Assembly: GCA_963170055.1 (NCBI GenBank)
Contig: CAUJGJ010000179.1
Coordinates: forward strand, 770,001 to 807,500
Source of the DNA: Halisarca cf. caerulea
Lineage: Eukaryota > Porifera > Demospongiae > Chondrillida > Halisarcidae
Length of the DNA stretch: 37,500 nt
Direction: 5' to 3'
Part shown: one piece after another, positions 1-24,391 of the stretch
Layout: every line of letters begins with the position of its first letter
Numbering within the stretch: position 1 is the first letter of the stretch
Notes under the pieces: model-generated
Database searches by the model: none
What the model was told of the DNA's origin: nothing
The model's input: only the letters and a program-made list of their open reading frames with translations
Position numbers and translations under genes: made by a program

Positions 1-875
1 ATGGACCACTGGACATGAACCAGTCCATGCCTCAGTAAATAACAAACATCTCACTAAGAAGCCATGCAAGTATCTGGTTTAGTACATACTCCTGGATAGT
101 AAGTACTCCTCATTCTGTCCCTGTGTATATATACCTCATGTACATAAACCAACCCTGATAGTAAGTACCTGGTTTAGTACACACTCCTGGATAGTAAGTA
201 CTCCTCATTCTGTCCCTGTGTATACCTCATGTACATAAACCAACCCTGATAGTAAGTACCTGGTTTAGTACATACTCCTGGATAGTAAGTACTCCTCATT
301 CTGCCCCTGTGTATACCTCATGTACATAAACCAACCCTGATAGTAAGTACCTAATACTGACTTTTTGTCCACTTTGAGGTACGTACTAAGCAAGTTTCAC
401 TGTATGTGCTATTGCGTATTCCCTCAAAGGTCTGAATAGCACAATCAAAGACATATTCTGTATGAGTCCGTTTGGTCCATGAACTTAGACATGCACAGCA
501 GCAACGATATCAATGTTGCTGTGCGTGTATAAAGAAAGCAAACGCGTTGCAATAAATCCTTCAACAACTATGGCAATTAGATCAGTCGCGGGAAATCGGT
601 CTGAGCAGGCCAACCACTGTCACACGGTATTTTCAGTGACACTCAAGAAACTTAAAACTAAGAATATCAAAGGACCAACTACATTTCTGTGAAAGAACAT
701 TCGCATTAAGTGTCTATGGTGCATCTTATTAATTTTACTATCTCTACTAACGGGACTGTATAGCGAATGTTGTCGTGAAAACTGAACTGCAGGAGGTAAG
801 TCCATAGATCTATGATAAGTCTAAGCGGTCTAAACAGAGAGAAGCACGTCCGTCACGTCTATACTGAACCCTCAC
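1..875. other. Left edge: repeats and intron of a truncated gene
   Basis: No exon that I can support lies here. If the exon at 876-971 is real, this stretch is its first intron on the minus strand. It holds a threefold tandem repeat (about 68-356), then a piece ending in a MITE-like terminus near 390-410, and an imperfect 32-bp palindrome around 493-524. A pyrimidine-rich acceptor-like site on the minus strand near 787-800 could start a second exon, but the translation there did not match the family, so I left it out. Confidence 0.5.
68..356. repeat. Tandem repeat, ~91-bp unit, 3 copies
   Basis: Three near-identical blocks share the words GGATAGTAAGTACTCC and CATGTACATAAACCAACC. The first copy has a short extra TATA insertion. 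The 'ATAGTAAGTAC' word recurs in the MITE at 7157-7331 and, in altered form, at 1690-1800 and 26260-26690, so the array probably derives from a transposon end. Confidence 0.85.
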
Positions 876-971
876 CTCCACATTTGCTGAGGTTTGCCAG
901 GCGGTGAAGACGAGGAAGCACCCAAGACCAAGGATCACGATATTGTACCCCTTCCACTTATTGGACAGCAT
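876..971 (-). CDS. MFSD11/UNC93-like transporter, first exon only (partial at window edge)
   Basis: The ATG is at 971 on the minus strand. The exon is 96 nt and ends GTG GAG before a GTGAGG donor. It encodes 32 residues starting MLSNKWKGYNIVILGLG and ending TAWQTSANVE, i.e. the start of transmembrane helix 1 of an UNC93-type major-facilitator protein. It matches the first exon of the complete gene at 22955-23050 in length, phase and residues (MLS.KW..YNI.ILG.G....FTA.QT.ANVE), so the two are paralogues in opposite orientation about 22 kb apart. Later exons would run left out of the window; none was found in 1-875. Two CACGTG boxes lie upstream. It could be a live gene or an isolated duplicated exon; the intact ATG, frame and donor favour a live gene. 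Confidence 0.8.
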
Positions 972-1012
972 CTTCGATCGAAGATCACCTTTACTCGGGA
1001 ACTCAACTATGT

Positions 1013-1035
1013 CACGTGATAAACAATAGCACGTG
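1013..1035. promoter_or_regulatory. Pair of CACGTG E-boxes upstream of the partial MFSD11-like gene
   Basis: CACGTG occurs at 1013-1018 and 1030-1035, 42 and 59 bp upstream of the ATG at 971. The first sits in GTCACGTGAT and the second reads GGTCACGTGC on the minus strand. Both are close to the CLEAR/USF-MITF type palindrome GTCACGTGAC known from vertebrate lysosomal gene promoters. A single CACGTG is also present in the promoter of the paralogue (22878-22883). Function is inferred. Confidence 0.45.
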
Positions 1036-1185
1036 ACCCCCTACGCACCGCCACAGCCCAATCTCTTTGTCCTTTGTAAGGAGGTTGTCCTTATTGGGTA
1101 AACAGTAACTATAGGGAGGGAGTATTTTGGGACCTCAAACTGCATCATTTGTAGAGAGGTTGCCCTTACTTTGAAGTGCACTATT

Positions 1186-1333
1186 CATTGGCGTAGGAAT
1201 GACGTGCATTGGGGGGGGGCTCATTCAGTTATCATGTGCAGTTCATGTGCAGTATAATAGTTTGTTTAATGTATGATCAGGCAACATTGGGGGGGCTATA
1301 GCCCCTCCAGCCCCCATGGTTCCTACACCTATG
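1186..1333. mobile_element. MITE with GGCGTAGGAA / G-run termini
   Basis: The left end reads CATTGGCGTAGGAATGAC followed by a G9 run. The right end, read in reverse complement, is CATAGGTGTAGGAACCATGG followed by a G run. The ends therefore form an imperfect terminal inverted repeat around an AT-richer centre. There is no coding capacity. A short non-autonomous DNA transposon is the simplest reading. Confidence 0.6.
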
Positions 1334-1683
1334 ACTATTGCAAGTAGTTTCACTGCAGTCTTTGTAGTCTGTGGTAGGATGCTCTTTGTGGACAGGCACA
1401 GTAAGAGTCGTAGACAAAGAGGGCAAAGAGAAGAATTTCGAAATCACGTAGATATATTATATGCATGCATGTGATGACTGTGTACAGCTGAGAAGGAAGC
1501 CTCAATCTTGTAAAAGAGTATGTGAAGTATGTGCAGCTATATATGCATGCGACTTCCTAAGCAAACATTTGTATAATACAGTTGATCCGAACCTCGTTAG
1601 TAAGAACACTGTTAATGAGTAATACCTGGTTATATAGGAAGTACAAGGATATGATACCCCAGCTTATAACCCATAATCTGTAT

Positions 1684-1880
1684 GGTTAGCAAGTACTACT
1701 GATAGTGAGTAGCAATTTGGAGGGGCCCCAGGTGTACTCACTAACGGGGTTTGACTGGTTAGCAAGTACTACTGATAGTGAGTAGCAATTTGGAGGGTCC
1801 CCAGGTGTACTCACTAGCGAGGTTTGACTGGTTAGCAATTTGGAGGGTCCCCAGGTGTACTCACTAGCGAGGTTTGACTG
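1684..1880. repeat. Tandem repeat with AAGTACTACTGATAGTGAG word
   Basis: Two full copies and one shortened copy of a roughly 70-bp unit containing AGCAATTTGGAGGG and CCAGGTGTACTCACTA, ending in GGTTTGACTG. The third copy lacks the first part of the unit. The ending resembles the right terminus of the local CAGT/ACTG MITEs. Confidence 0.75.
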
Positions 1881-2172
1881 TACAATATTATATGATAAGG
1901 TGTGAGAGGTTTCACTGTAATATGGTATATGATTTGTTTCTCTTCCTGTTAATGCTCATGCTACGATTATAAATAATTTCAGGCATCACATTAATGGTTT
2001 CAAATATACCGGAATATTACAGTAAATGTAACATCTTTGAAAGAGTGTGCAATATTTAACAGCATAATAAAAAGTGTACAAACATGAACCAAAGCAATGT
2101 AACTTGTGAATAAGAAAAAAGTTTGATGAACCAGTGTGTAACTGTGTGGGGGCGAGGGACTCCTGTGACTGC

Positions 2173-12030
<9,858 letters not shown>

Positions 12031-12285
12031 TGTAGACTTTGCAGTGAAAAAATTACACTGAAAATGCCTATTCAATACAAATAAAAGAGCTGCTGAAAGC
12101 CCTAAAAGCCTAAATACATTTCAACTAAAATTATGGGAGCAAAGAACAACCTCCGGCCACGCCCAAAATAAGATCACTGATAGTAGTAAATCTCCGTATT
12201 CTCATGAAAATGGCCACCGGAGATTACTCAGCTGGCTTATAATTACTGCAATTTGAAGTTTTGTGACAGCTGATATGCATATATT
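12031..12285. promoter_or_regulatory. Shared divergent promoter, ankyrin-CH gene / HS3ST
   Basis: The 255 bp between the two start codons must contain both promoters and both 5' UTRs. Visible candidates are a CCACGCCC Sp/KLF-like box at about 12157 and a YY1-like AAAATGGCCACC at about 12207. There is no clear TATA box at a fixed distance from either start. Element functions are inferred from known vertebrate consensus sequences. Confidence 0.55.
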
Positions 12286-13350
12286 ATGAGCTACAGGAGG
12301 CACTTTGTGTATGGAATCGTTCTTTGCTCCCTGTTTTTATGCCTATTAACCATTTTTCTCACACAAAGTGAAAGGTACCTCCTTGGGAGTTTCTTTATGC
12401 CGCAGTACAGTAGCTTGAGCTGGTCGAGGAATACGCGTTTTCCAAAGGCCTCTCGAGCTTTTAGTCCGAATACTGCATTGGAAGGAAAGAGCGAGTGCAG
12501 CTGCCCTCCCTGTCCTGATGTTGCCAATAGGAACTTATCTACAACAGGCTCGGCCCAGAAGAGATTTCCAGATGCATTGATAATCGGCGTCAGGAAAGGT
12601 GGGACTCGCGCTCTCATCGACTTTCTTTCTGTTCACCCCAAAGTGAAGCACGCCTCCCAAGAAGTACATTTCTTTGACAAACCAGAACACTACAAACTTG
12701 GCATTAACTCTTACCTCTCCATGTTGCCTGCAGTAAGCAAGGAGGAACTGCTGATAGAGAAGACACCGGCTTACTTTGTCTCACCCAAGGCCCCAGAACT
12801 AATTCACACTATTCAACCGGATGTCAAATTATTACTCATAGTCAGAAATCCCATTGATAGAGTGGTGTCGGACTACCTTCAAATTGAAGAAAAACGTAGG
12901 TCTGCAAGGAAGCGAATACAAAGTCTAAGAGAGGTTCTGTATGTGGTACGTGAAGATCTTCCTCCTGCCATCGATACCAGAACTACTTTTGTCCAGACTA
13001 GCATGTACTGTATCCATATGGCAAACTGGCTCAAAAATTTCCCCAGGGATCAAATACTTGTTCTAGATGGAGACCGTTTCACTAAAAATCCCTACGATAC
13101 CATGAAAGCAGTTGAACAGTTCTTGCATTTGAATGCATATTTTCGCCATGATCATTTTGTGTATAATGCATCAAAAGGCTTTTACTGTGTTCAATGTGGA
13201 CAAGAAGCAGAGACATGCCTAGGCGAAGAGAAGGGGAGGGAACATCCATCCATTGACAAGAATATCGTTGAAGACCTGAAACTAGTGTTTGCTAACTGCA
13301 CAAAGAGGTTTGAAGAGCAGACTGGAATGACATTCAACTGGAATTCTTGA
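12286..13350 (+). CDS. Heparan sulfate glucosamine 3-O-sulfotransferase (HS3ST-like), single exon
   Basis: 354 aa, intronless. Transfers sulfate from PAPS to the 3-OH of glucosamine in heparan sulfate; Golgi lumen, type II membrane topology. A short basic N-terminus (MSYRRH) precedes a transmembrane helix at about residues 7-26. The 5'-phosphosulfate loop is GVRKGGTRAL (101-110). The catalytic-type Glu is E126 in SQEVHFFD. KTPAYF follows at 159-164, and the 3'-phosphate site is RNPIDRVVSDYLQ (187-199). The C-terminal GFYCVQCG...CLGEEKGREHPSID (from about 298) and final F.W match the family's disulfide loop and tail. The start is the first ATG after an in-frame upstream gap and gives a proper signal anchor. 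It is divergent with the ankyrin-CH gene. Which HS3ST subtype it resembles cannot be decided by eye. Confidence 0.93.
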   Translation: MSYRRHFVYGIVLCSLFLCLLTIFLTQSERYLLGSFFMPQYSSLSWSRNTRFPKASRAFSPNTALEGKSECSCPPCPDVANRNLSTTGSAQKRFPDALIIGVRKGGTRALIDFLSVHPKVKHASQEVHFFDKPEHYKLGINSYLSMLPAVSKEELLIEKTPAYFVSPKAPELIHTIQPDVKLLLIVRNPIDRVVSDYLQIEEKRRSARKRIQSLREVLYVVREDLPPAIDTRTTFVQTSMYCIHMANWLKNFPRDQILVLDGDRFTKNPYDTMKAVEQFLHLNAYFRHDHFVYNASKGFYCVQCGQEAETCLGEEKGREHPSIDKNIVEDLKLVFANCTKRFEEQTGMTFNWNS

Positions 13351-13739
13351 CATTGCTATTTGCTGTGTATGTAAATTTTAACTCGTAAAACTTTTTAAAC
13401 TTTAAATTGTCAGAGCTAGAACTATAGCTGCCTGCTATCTGCTATCTTCTGAACAAAACATTAATATGGCTGACCAAAACTGAGCTGGGTCAGCCGTTTG
13501 ACTGACTACTAACTGAGAGCGGAGTCTCTGATAATGGCTGTTACTGTTAAAATTGAGTGTCAATTTGTTTTGCCAATCTCAAGGTCCAGTGATAAAGATT
13601 CCTTTGTATTATGTATGTACACATGTACATACATACATACACAATCACTGATGGTTAGAAATAGTTATAACCAACCTTCAAAATGTCAGACCAAGATAAT
13701 ACCGGGTCAGCCATTTGTCCTAGCAAAGGTCAAATGCTA

Positions 13740-13957
13740 CCGTATATATCCGGAAATATTGGCGACATTTTTAATTTGGCAGTTTGGCGATCAGGATCAA
13801 AATCGCCAAATTTCTATCACCAAATTCATATAAACCTACTTACTATGCTTTGTCCTTGCTGTGCAACCGCCAAATTTATTTTTCGCCAATTTTTATTACA
13901 GCCTGATCTTGCGCAAATCGCCAAATTTAATGATCGCCAATATTTCCGGATATACGG
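13740..13957. mobile_element. MITE with CCGTATATATCCGGAAATATTG termini
   Basis: The termini are near-perfect inverted repeats: the left CGTATATATCCGGAAATATT and the right, in reverse complement, CGTATATCCGGAAATATTGG, differing by a two-base AT deletion. The interior repeats CGCCAAATTT in both orientations. There is no coding capacity. Confidence 0.85.
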
Positions 13958-13963
13958 GATTTC

Positions 13964-14095
13964 TACCACTGCTTTGGGTCTTGTGGCTGGTCTCCCACCT
14001 GATACTGATAAATTAAATGTCTTTTCAAGATACAAGAGAATGAGTACTTAAGGGCTCCGGGAATTCAATTGGGTAGACTTTTTTTCCTTTTTCCC
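13964..14095 (+). mobile_element. SINE copy lacking its tRNA head
   Basis: The sequence from CTTTGGGTCTTGTGGCTGG to CAATTGGGTAGACTTTTTTT matches the body of the SINE at 15838-16150 (CTTTGGGTCTCGCGGCTGG; TCTCCCACCT.ATACTGAT; AAGAGAATGAG; AATTGGGT; T-run). The tRNA-related head is missing and the copy starts at the end of the neighbouring MITE. Confidence 0.75.
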
Positions 14096-14799
14096 CCTAA
14101 GGTTATTATTCCTTCACCACTACAATCCAGCAATCGTTGAAAAATTGATCCATAAAGGTAATTTTCACAATTATGATCAAACATAATTTAATAAATACTG
14201 CAATACAGTTACCGTAATAACTGAAAAAAGGAGTATTACATTCCACAGAATAATAATTAGTATTATAACCAATAATGACATGGGCTGACCTTAGCAAGGA
14301 GGAGGACGTGCACTTTCAACATAGTGCCCACGCACATGTTGACAGTAAAGTAAATCATGCAATGAATACATTCATAAAAATAATAACTCCACCTTATCTG
14401 TTACAGCTTACAAATTGCTGGACAAAAACAATGGTCCATTATTGTATCTATTTCTCTAAACCGGTGACAAGAGTCAAAATTCTAGCTGCATGTAAACTTC
14501 TAGCTTCTTATAATGATTACATGGGACAGGTGCTGTGAGCAATAGTGGAGGGAGAGATTTCTGTAGATACATATACTACGACAGCATGCATAATACATCG
14601 GATCATACATACACAACCTACACGTACACACATTGTATGCATAACATTTCCAAATTATAGGCATGCATGATCAGAAAAAAATATTCAGGTTGTGTGTGAT
14701 AAAATTCTTGTCTTAATGTATAATGTGTACAGTATGTTTGTGTACTGAATATTATTATAGAAAATTATGCATGGGCATGCAAAATGACAGTATAGAGTG

Positions 14800-15540
<741 letters not shown>

Positions 15541-15837
15541 ACAGCTAGCCTAACCTAGCTGCCTTTCTTCTCCGAAATAGACTATAAAGACAAACTTTTG
15601 GTAGAGTGACCCCAGCATGACGTCCAAAAAGATGTCCATCTTCGACAGACAGCTAAAAGCAGGTCCCACGAAGCGTTTATAAACACATCGTTGGCGCTTG
15701 AAACTGCATGCCTTCGCGCCCATGCAGGCATGCACTCACGTGCTAATCTATGCACAAGTATGTGCTCCATACTTGGGTATAGGGGCTATGGAAATAGGCT
15801 AACTATAAATAGCACTTTTATTAATATATTTTCAGAA

Positions 15838-16117
15838 GGTCCGGGTGGCATAATTGCTAGCCCCGTGACTAGGTATTAGTGCTGAGCTCCAAGACCCGGT
15901 GTTCGAAATCGACTCCGGTCACTTTTCTTTCAGAAAAAAAAAATGGTCCTCAGTGGTCAGTTGCAATACCCCTGTACAAAGAATCGTATGGGGGGAGCTT
16001 TGGGTCTCGCGGCTGGTCTCCCACCTAATACTGATCATGTCTTCTCGAGATACAATTGCAAGAGAATGAGCGCTTCACTCTAGGGCTCTTCCTGAAGATC
16101 TGGAACTTCAATTGGGT

Positions 16118-16150
<33 letters not shown>
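15838..16150 (+). mobile_element. SINE with tRNA-like head and poly-T tail
   Basis: The head (15838-15922) has an A-box-like TGGCATAATTGCTAGCC and a B-box-like GGTGTTCGAAATC. The spacing and large variable arm suggest a Leu/Ser-type tRNA ancestor. The body (15923-16110) is shared with 13964-14095. The tail is an uninterrupted run of about 32 T (16119-16150). No coding capacity. Confidence 0.75.
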
Positions 16151-16242
16151 CATGGGCTCCCTTCATGCACCCTTACAATCATTAATCGATCAATGAAAGT
16201 TACGTATAAGTTTCTCAATTATGATCAAACACAATTTAACTA

Positions 16243-16429
16243 CAGTGGAACCCCTCTAATCCGGACACCTTGGGACCTGAAAGCACTGTCCTGATTATTG
16301 AGGTGTCCTCATCTCAGGGGTTGGAGATGTACTGTGGCTTATTATAGTGGAATATTTGGTTCCAGTGGTATGTGTCCACACTAGAGGGGTGTTCCCAATT
16401 CAGGGGGCTGGATTAGAGGGGTTCTAACT
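16243..16429. mobile_element. MITE with CTAATCCGGACACC words
   Basis: Begins TA-CAGTGGAACCCCTCTAATC and ends GGATTAGAGGGGTTCTAACT, the last bases degraded from the expected ..CCACTG. The interior repeats GAGGTGTCC and ATTCAGGGG words. Confidence 0.75.
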
Positions 16430-16430
16430 T

Positions 16431-16737
16431 GGCGATGCCCTTTGATGCCACTAATACAATATTATACAGAGTCAATGATCTTCAGGATGTGAACAAAGCT
16501 TTTTTGATTAAAAGAGGATGCACATACTCTAGTTACCTCATGGCATGCACGTAGTTTCTCCCACATGTGTATATTGAGTAAGTATATAAAATTGACATGG
16601 ATTGATGGTCGACCTACTCATCAACACTTGAATGAGTGCATGTACGTACACACCAAAACCTACATGAACACATGTGAACACACACACATGAACTAACACA
16701 TGAACACACAATTGACAGTCACAGTCACACACGCACG

Positions 16738-16799
<62 letters not shown>

Positions 16800-16985
16800 T
16801 GGATATGCACACACAATTATCTTGAACAAATAATTAAACTTGGCAATGCCATGCATTAATATACAGAATCATTGCTTCAAGCTGTGAACAAAGATATGAT
16901 ACCTTAATTGTTTTGGACTCATTAGATAATCGTTGCCAGATAAGGTAACAAGACAAGCGCATGTGTTCTCTCACACACAATAATT
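16431..16985. repeat. Diverged duplication, copy 2
   Basis: A block starting CTTGGCGATGCC and containing GTCAATGATCTTCAGGATGT is followed by CATGGCATGCACGTAGTTTC, TGAATGAGTGCATGTACG, a short CA array (16738-16793), and a further block with CTTGGCAATGCCATGCATTA and ACAAGACAAGCGC. Each part aligns with copy 1 but with many indels, so the duplication is old. The block with the CAATGATCTTC word is therefore present three times (about 15358, 16431 and 16843). Confidence 0.7.
16738..16793. repeat. (CA)n microsatellite
   Basis: Short CA array preceded by ACGCACGCACGCAC, as in the copy at 14985-15200. Confidence 0.95.
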
Positions 16986-17434
16986 ATTGATACATACACA
17001 ATACACATAAATTGTGCATAAGACTTGCCTTACACTATGCGTGCAACACGCCCTCAGCTCTTCCATTGATCCAGATGGTTGTGGTAATAAGTCGGCATGT
17101 AGTGTGTATAATGTATGATTGAAGTTTCAATTAATTTGCTTTGAGTGCAAGAGCCGATATGCTCTGTTATCGATTATCGCCTGTGAATACACGAATTAGT
17201 CTAGCTACTCGTTGAGTCATCATCATTCATAGATCACACATGCAATTCATGTACATGAGTACCAGGTATTCTTAAATTTCACTCCATACAAAAGCATTTT
17301 AAAGAAAATCCCTTTAGTATGCACCACAGTGCGAGAGAGATACAGTCTGAAACATTTGCCAAATAAGGAAAAAAAAGGTGTGAACTCTGGGTGGGTTAAA
17401 TGTTCAAAAAGCAGCTACCCTGTGTGTAATACAA

Positions 17435-22866
<5,432 letters not shown>

Positions 22867-22954
22867 CTTGGTCTAATCACGTGCTCTAAAGGGGTGTGTA
22901 GTGCGTGATCATTTCCGATACGTATCTACTTCACAGAACACGAGACAGTACAAG
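22867..22954. promoter_or_regulatory. 88-bp bidirectional promoter, JmjC gene / MFSD11
   Basis: Only 88 bp separate the two ATG codons, so promoter and both 5' UTRs overlap. It contains one CACGTG E-box at 22878-22883 and a GCGTGATC motif; no TATA box is obvious. The E-box parallels the pair upstream of the paralogous first exon at 876-971. Confidence 0.65.
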
Positions 22955-23406
22955 ATGCTGTCTTCTAAATGGCAGTTCTACAACATCATAATCTTGGGGA
23001 CAGGTTTTTTGCTGTTATTTACTGCTTTTCAGACTACAGCTAATGTGGAGGTTAGCTTACAGTGAGAATATTTGTCTTTGATGGCGTACAATGTGAAAGT
23101 GAGCGCCAACAACTAAAACTAAACTTCTCCTTCTATTTAGACAACTACTATTGGGATTTTCTTTTCTTCCAAATGTCATTCGGTAGGTTGATTACCATTG
23201 TGTTTTGTTTCTGTTTTAATTTTGTTACATTTACGTACCTCCTTCCTCCCCTCGCACTGTGCAGGCCGAAGCAGTACCGTATGCAGGTGAGTTATCTTCA
23301 TATTATGGTGGTGCTGATTTTGCTATTACCGAGGCTGTCTTCACCTTTCTACTCTGCTGCATCACCATTTTATATTCTTACAGACAAAGTGGGATTTTAC
23401 AGGTGT

Positions 23407-23468
<62 letters not shown>

Positions 23469-23651
23469 TCCTACTTGAGTTAATTTTCTTCTATTCTCAT
23501 CAGCTTATGTATCATCTACTTCTTTGTGTCTGTGTTTACCTGGCTATCCCCTCCGATCACTGGACTACTTGGACAGAAGCTGTCCCTCATCATTTGTGGA
23601 GGGGCATACTGGTATGTATGTGCATACATGTGCGTCTTGTGCACACATGTA

Positions 23652-23728
<77 letters not shown>

Positions 23729-23731
23729 ATG

Positions 23732-23775
<44 letters not shown>

Positions 23776-24310
23776 TGTGTGTCTGTGTCTGTGTCTGTAT
23801 GTGTGTGTGTGTGTGTCTGTGTGCCTTCATTCAGACCACATTTAGTGAATATGTATTGTTGGGGATCACTCACAGTGGCTAAAATGTGCTGTATGTGTGT
23901 ACAGCACTAGTGGTGTTTATTTGACTTCTTTTTTTTTTCTATCAGTCTTCTGATGGGAGCATTAATCCGTCCATTGATCCCAACAGTGTTTGTTTCATCT
24001 GCCATTCTAGGAGCAGCTGGTGGAGGTAAGATTTACTGGAGAAATCCAATCACCAGGGGGAACACCCTCATTGTGATGTTTTGCCTATTTTATAGTGTTA
24101 TGGACAGCACAAGGACAAGTGCTCTTTGCCAACTCGAATCCTGACACCGTTGGGAGGAACTCTGGTATTTTCTGGCTCATGCTGGAATCAAGGTACAAAT
24201 GTATGTGGTGTGCGTGTGCCAATGTTCATTGTAAGAAACACTAGTTCCATGTGTTATATGAAGGCTCTCAATCAGTGTTGCTTCAGAAACGTCTTGTGTC
24301 CAGGGGAGAG

Positions 24311-24391
<81 letters not shown>

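Larger units (their letters stand above)
1036..2172. other. Gene-free stretch with MITE fragments
   Basis: No coding exon seen. It contains fragments of the 'CTTTGTAGAGAGGTT' MITE word around 1068-1175, a G-rich MITE (1186-1333), and a 2.5-copy tandem repeat (about 1684-1880). The right end is the 3' flank of the ankyrin-CH gene (stop codon 2173-2175, minus strand). I saw no canonical minus-strand AATAAA immediately downstream. Confidence 0.5.

Noticed and set aside
493..524. Imperfect 32-bp palindrome around GATATC
   Set aside because: Too short and imperfect to call an element; could be chance or a MITE remnant.
787..800. Candidate second exon of the partial MFSD11-like gene near an acceptor CTCCTGCAG (minus)
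   Set aside because: None of the three frames matched the expected MFSD11 sequence.
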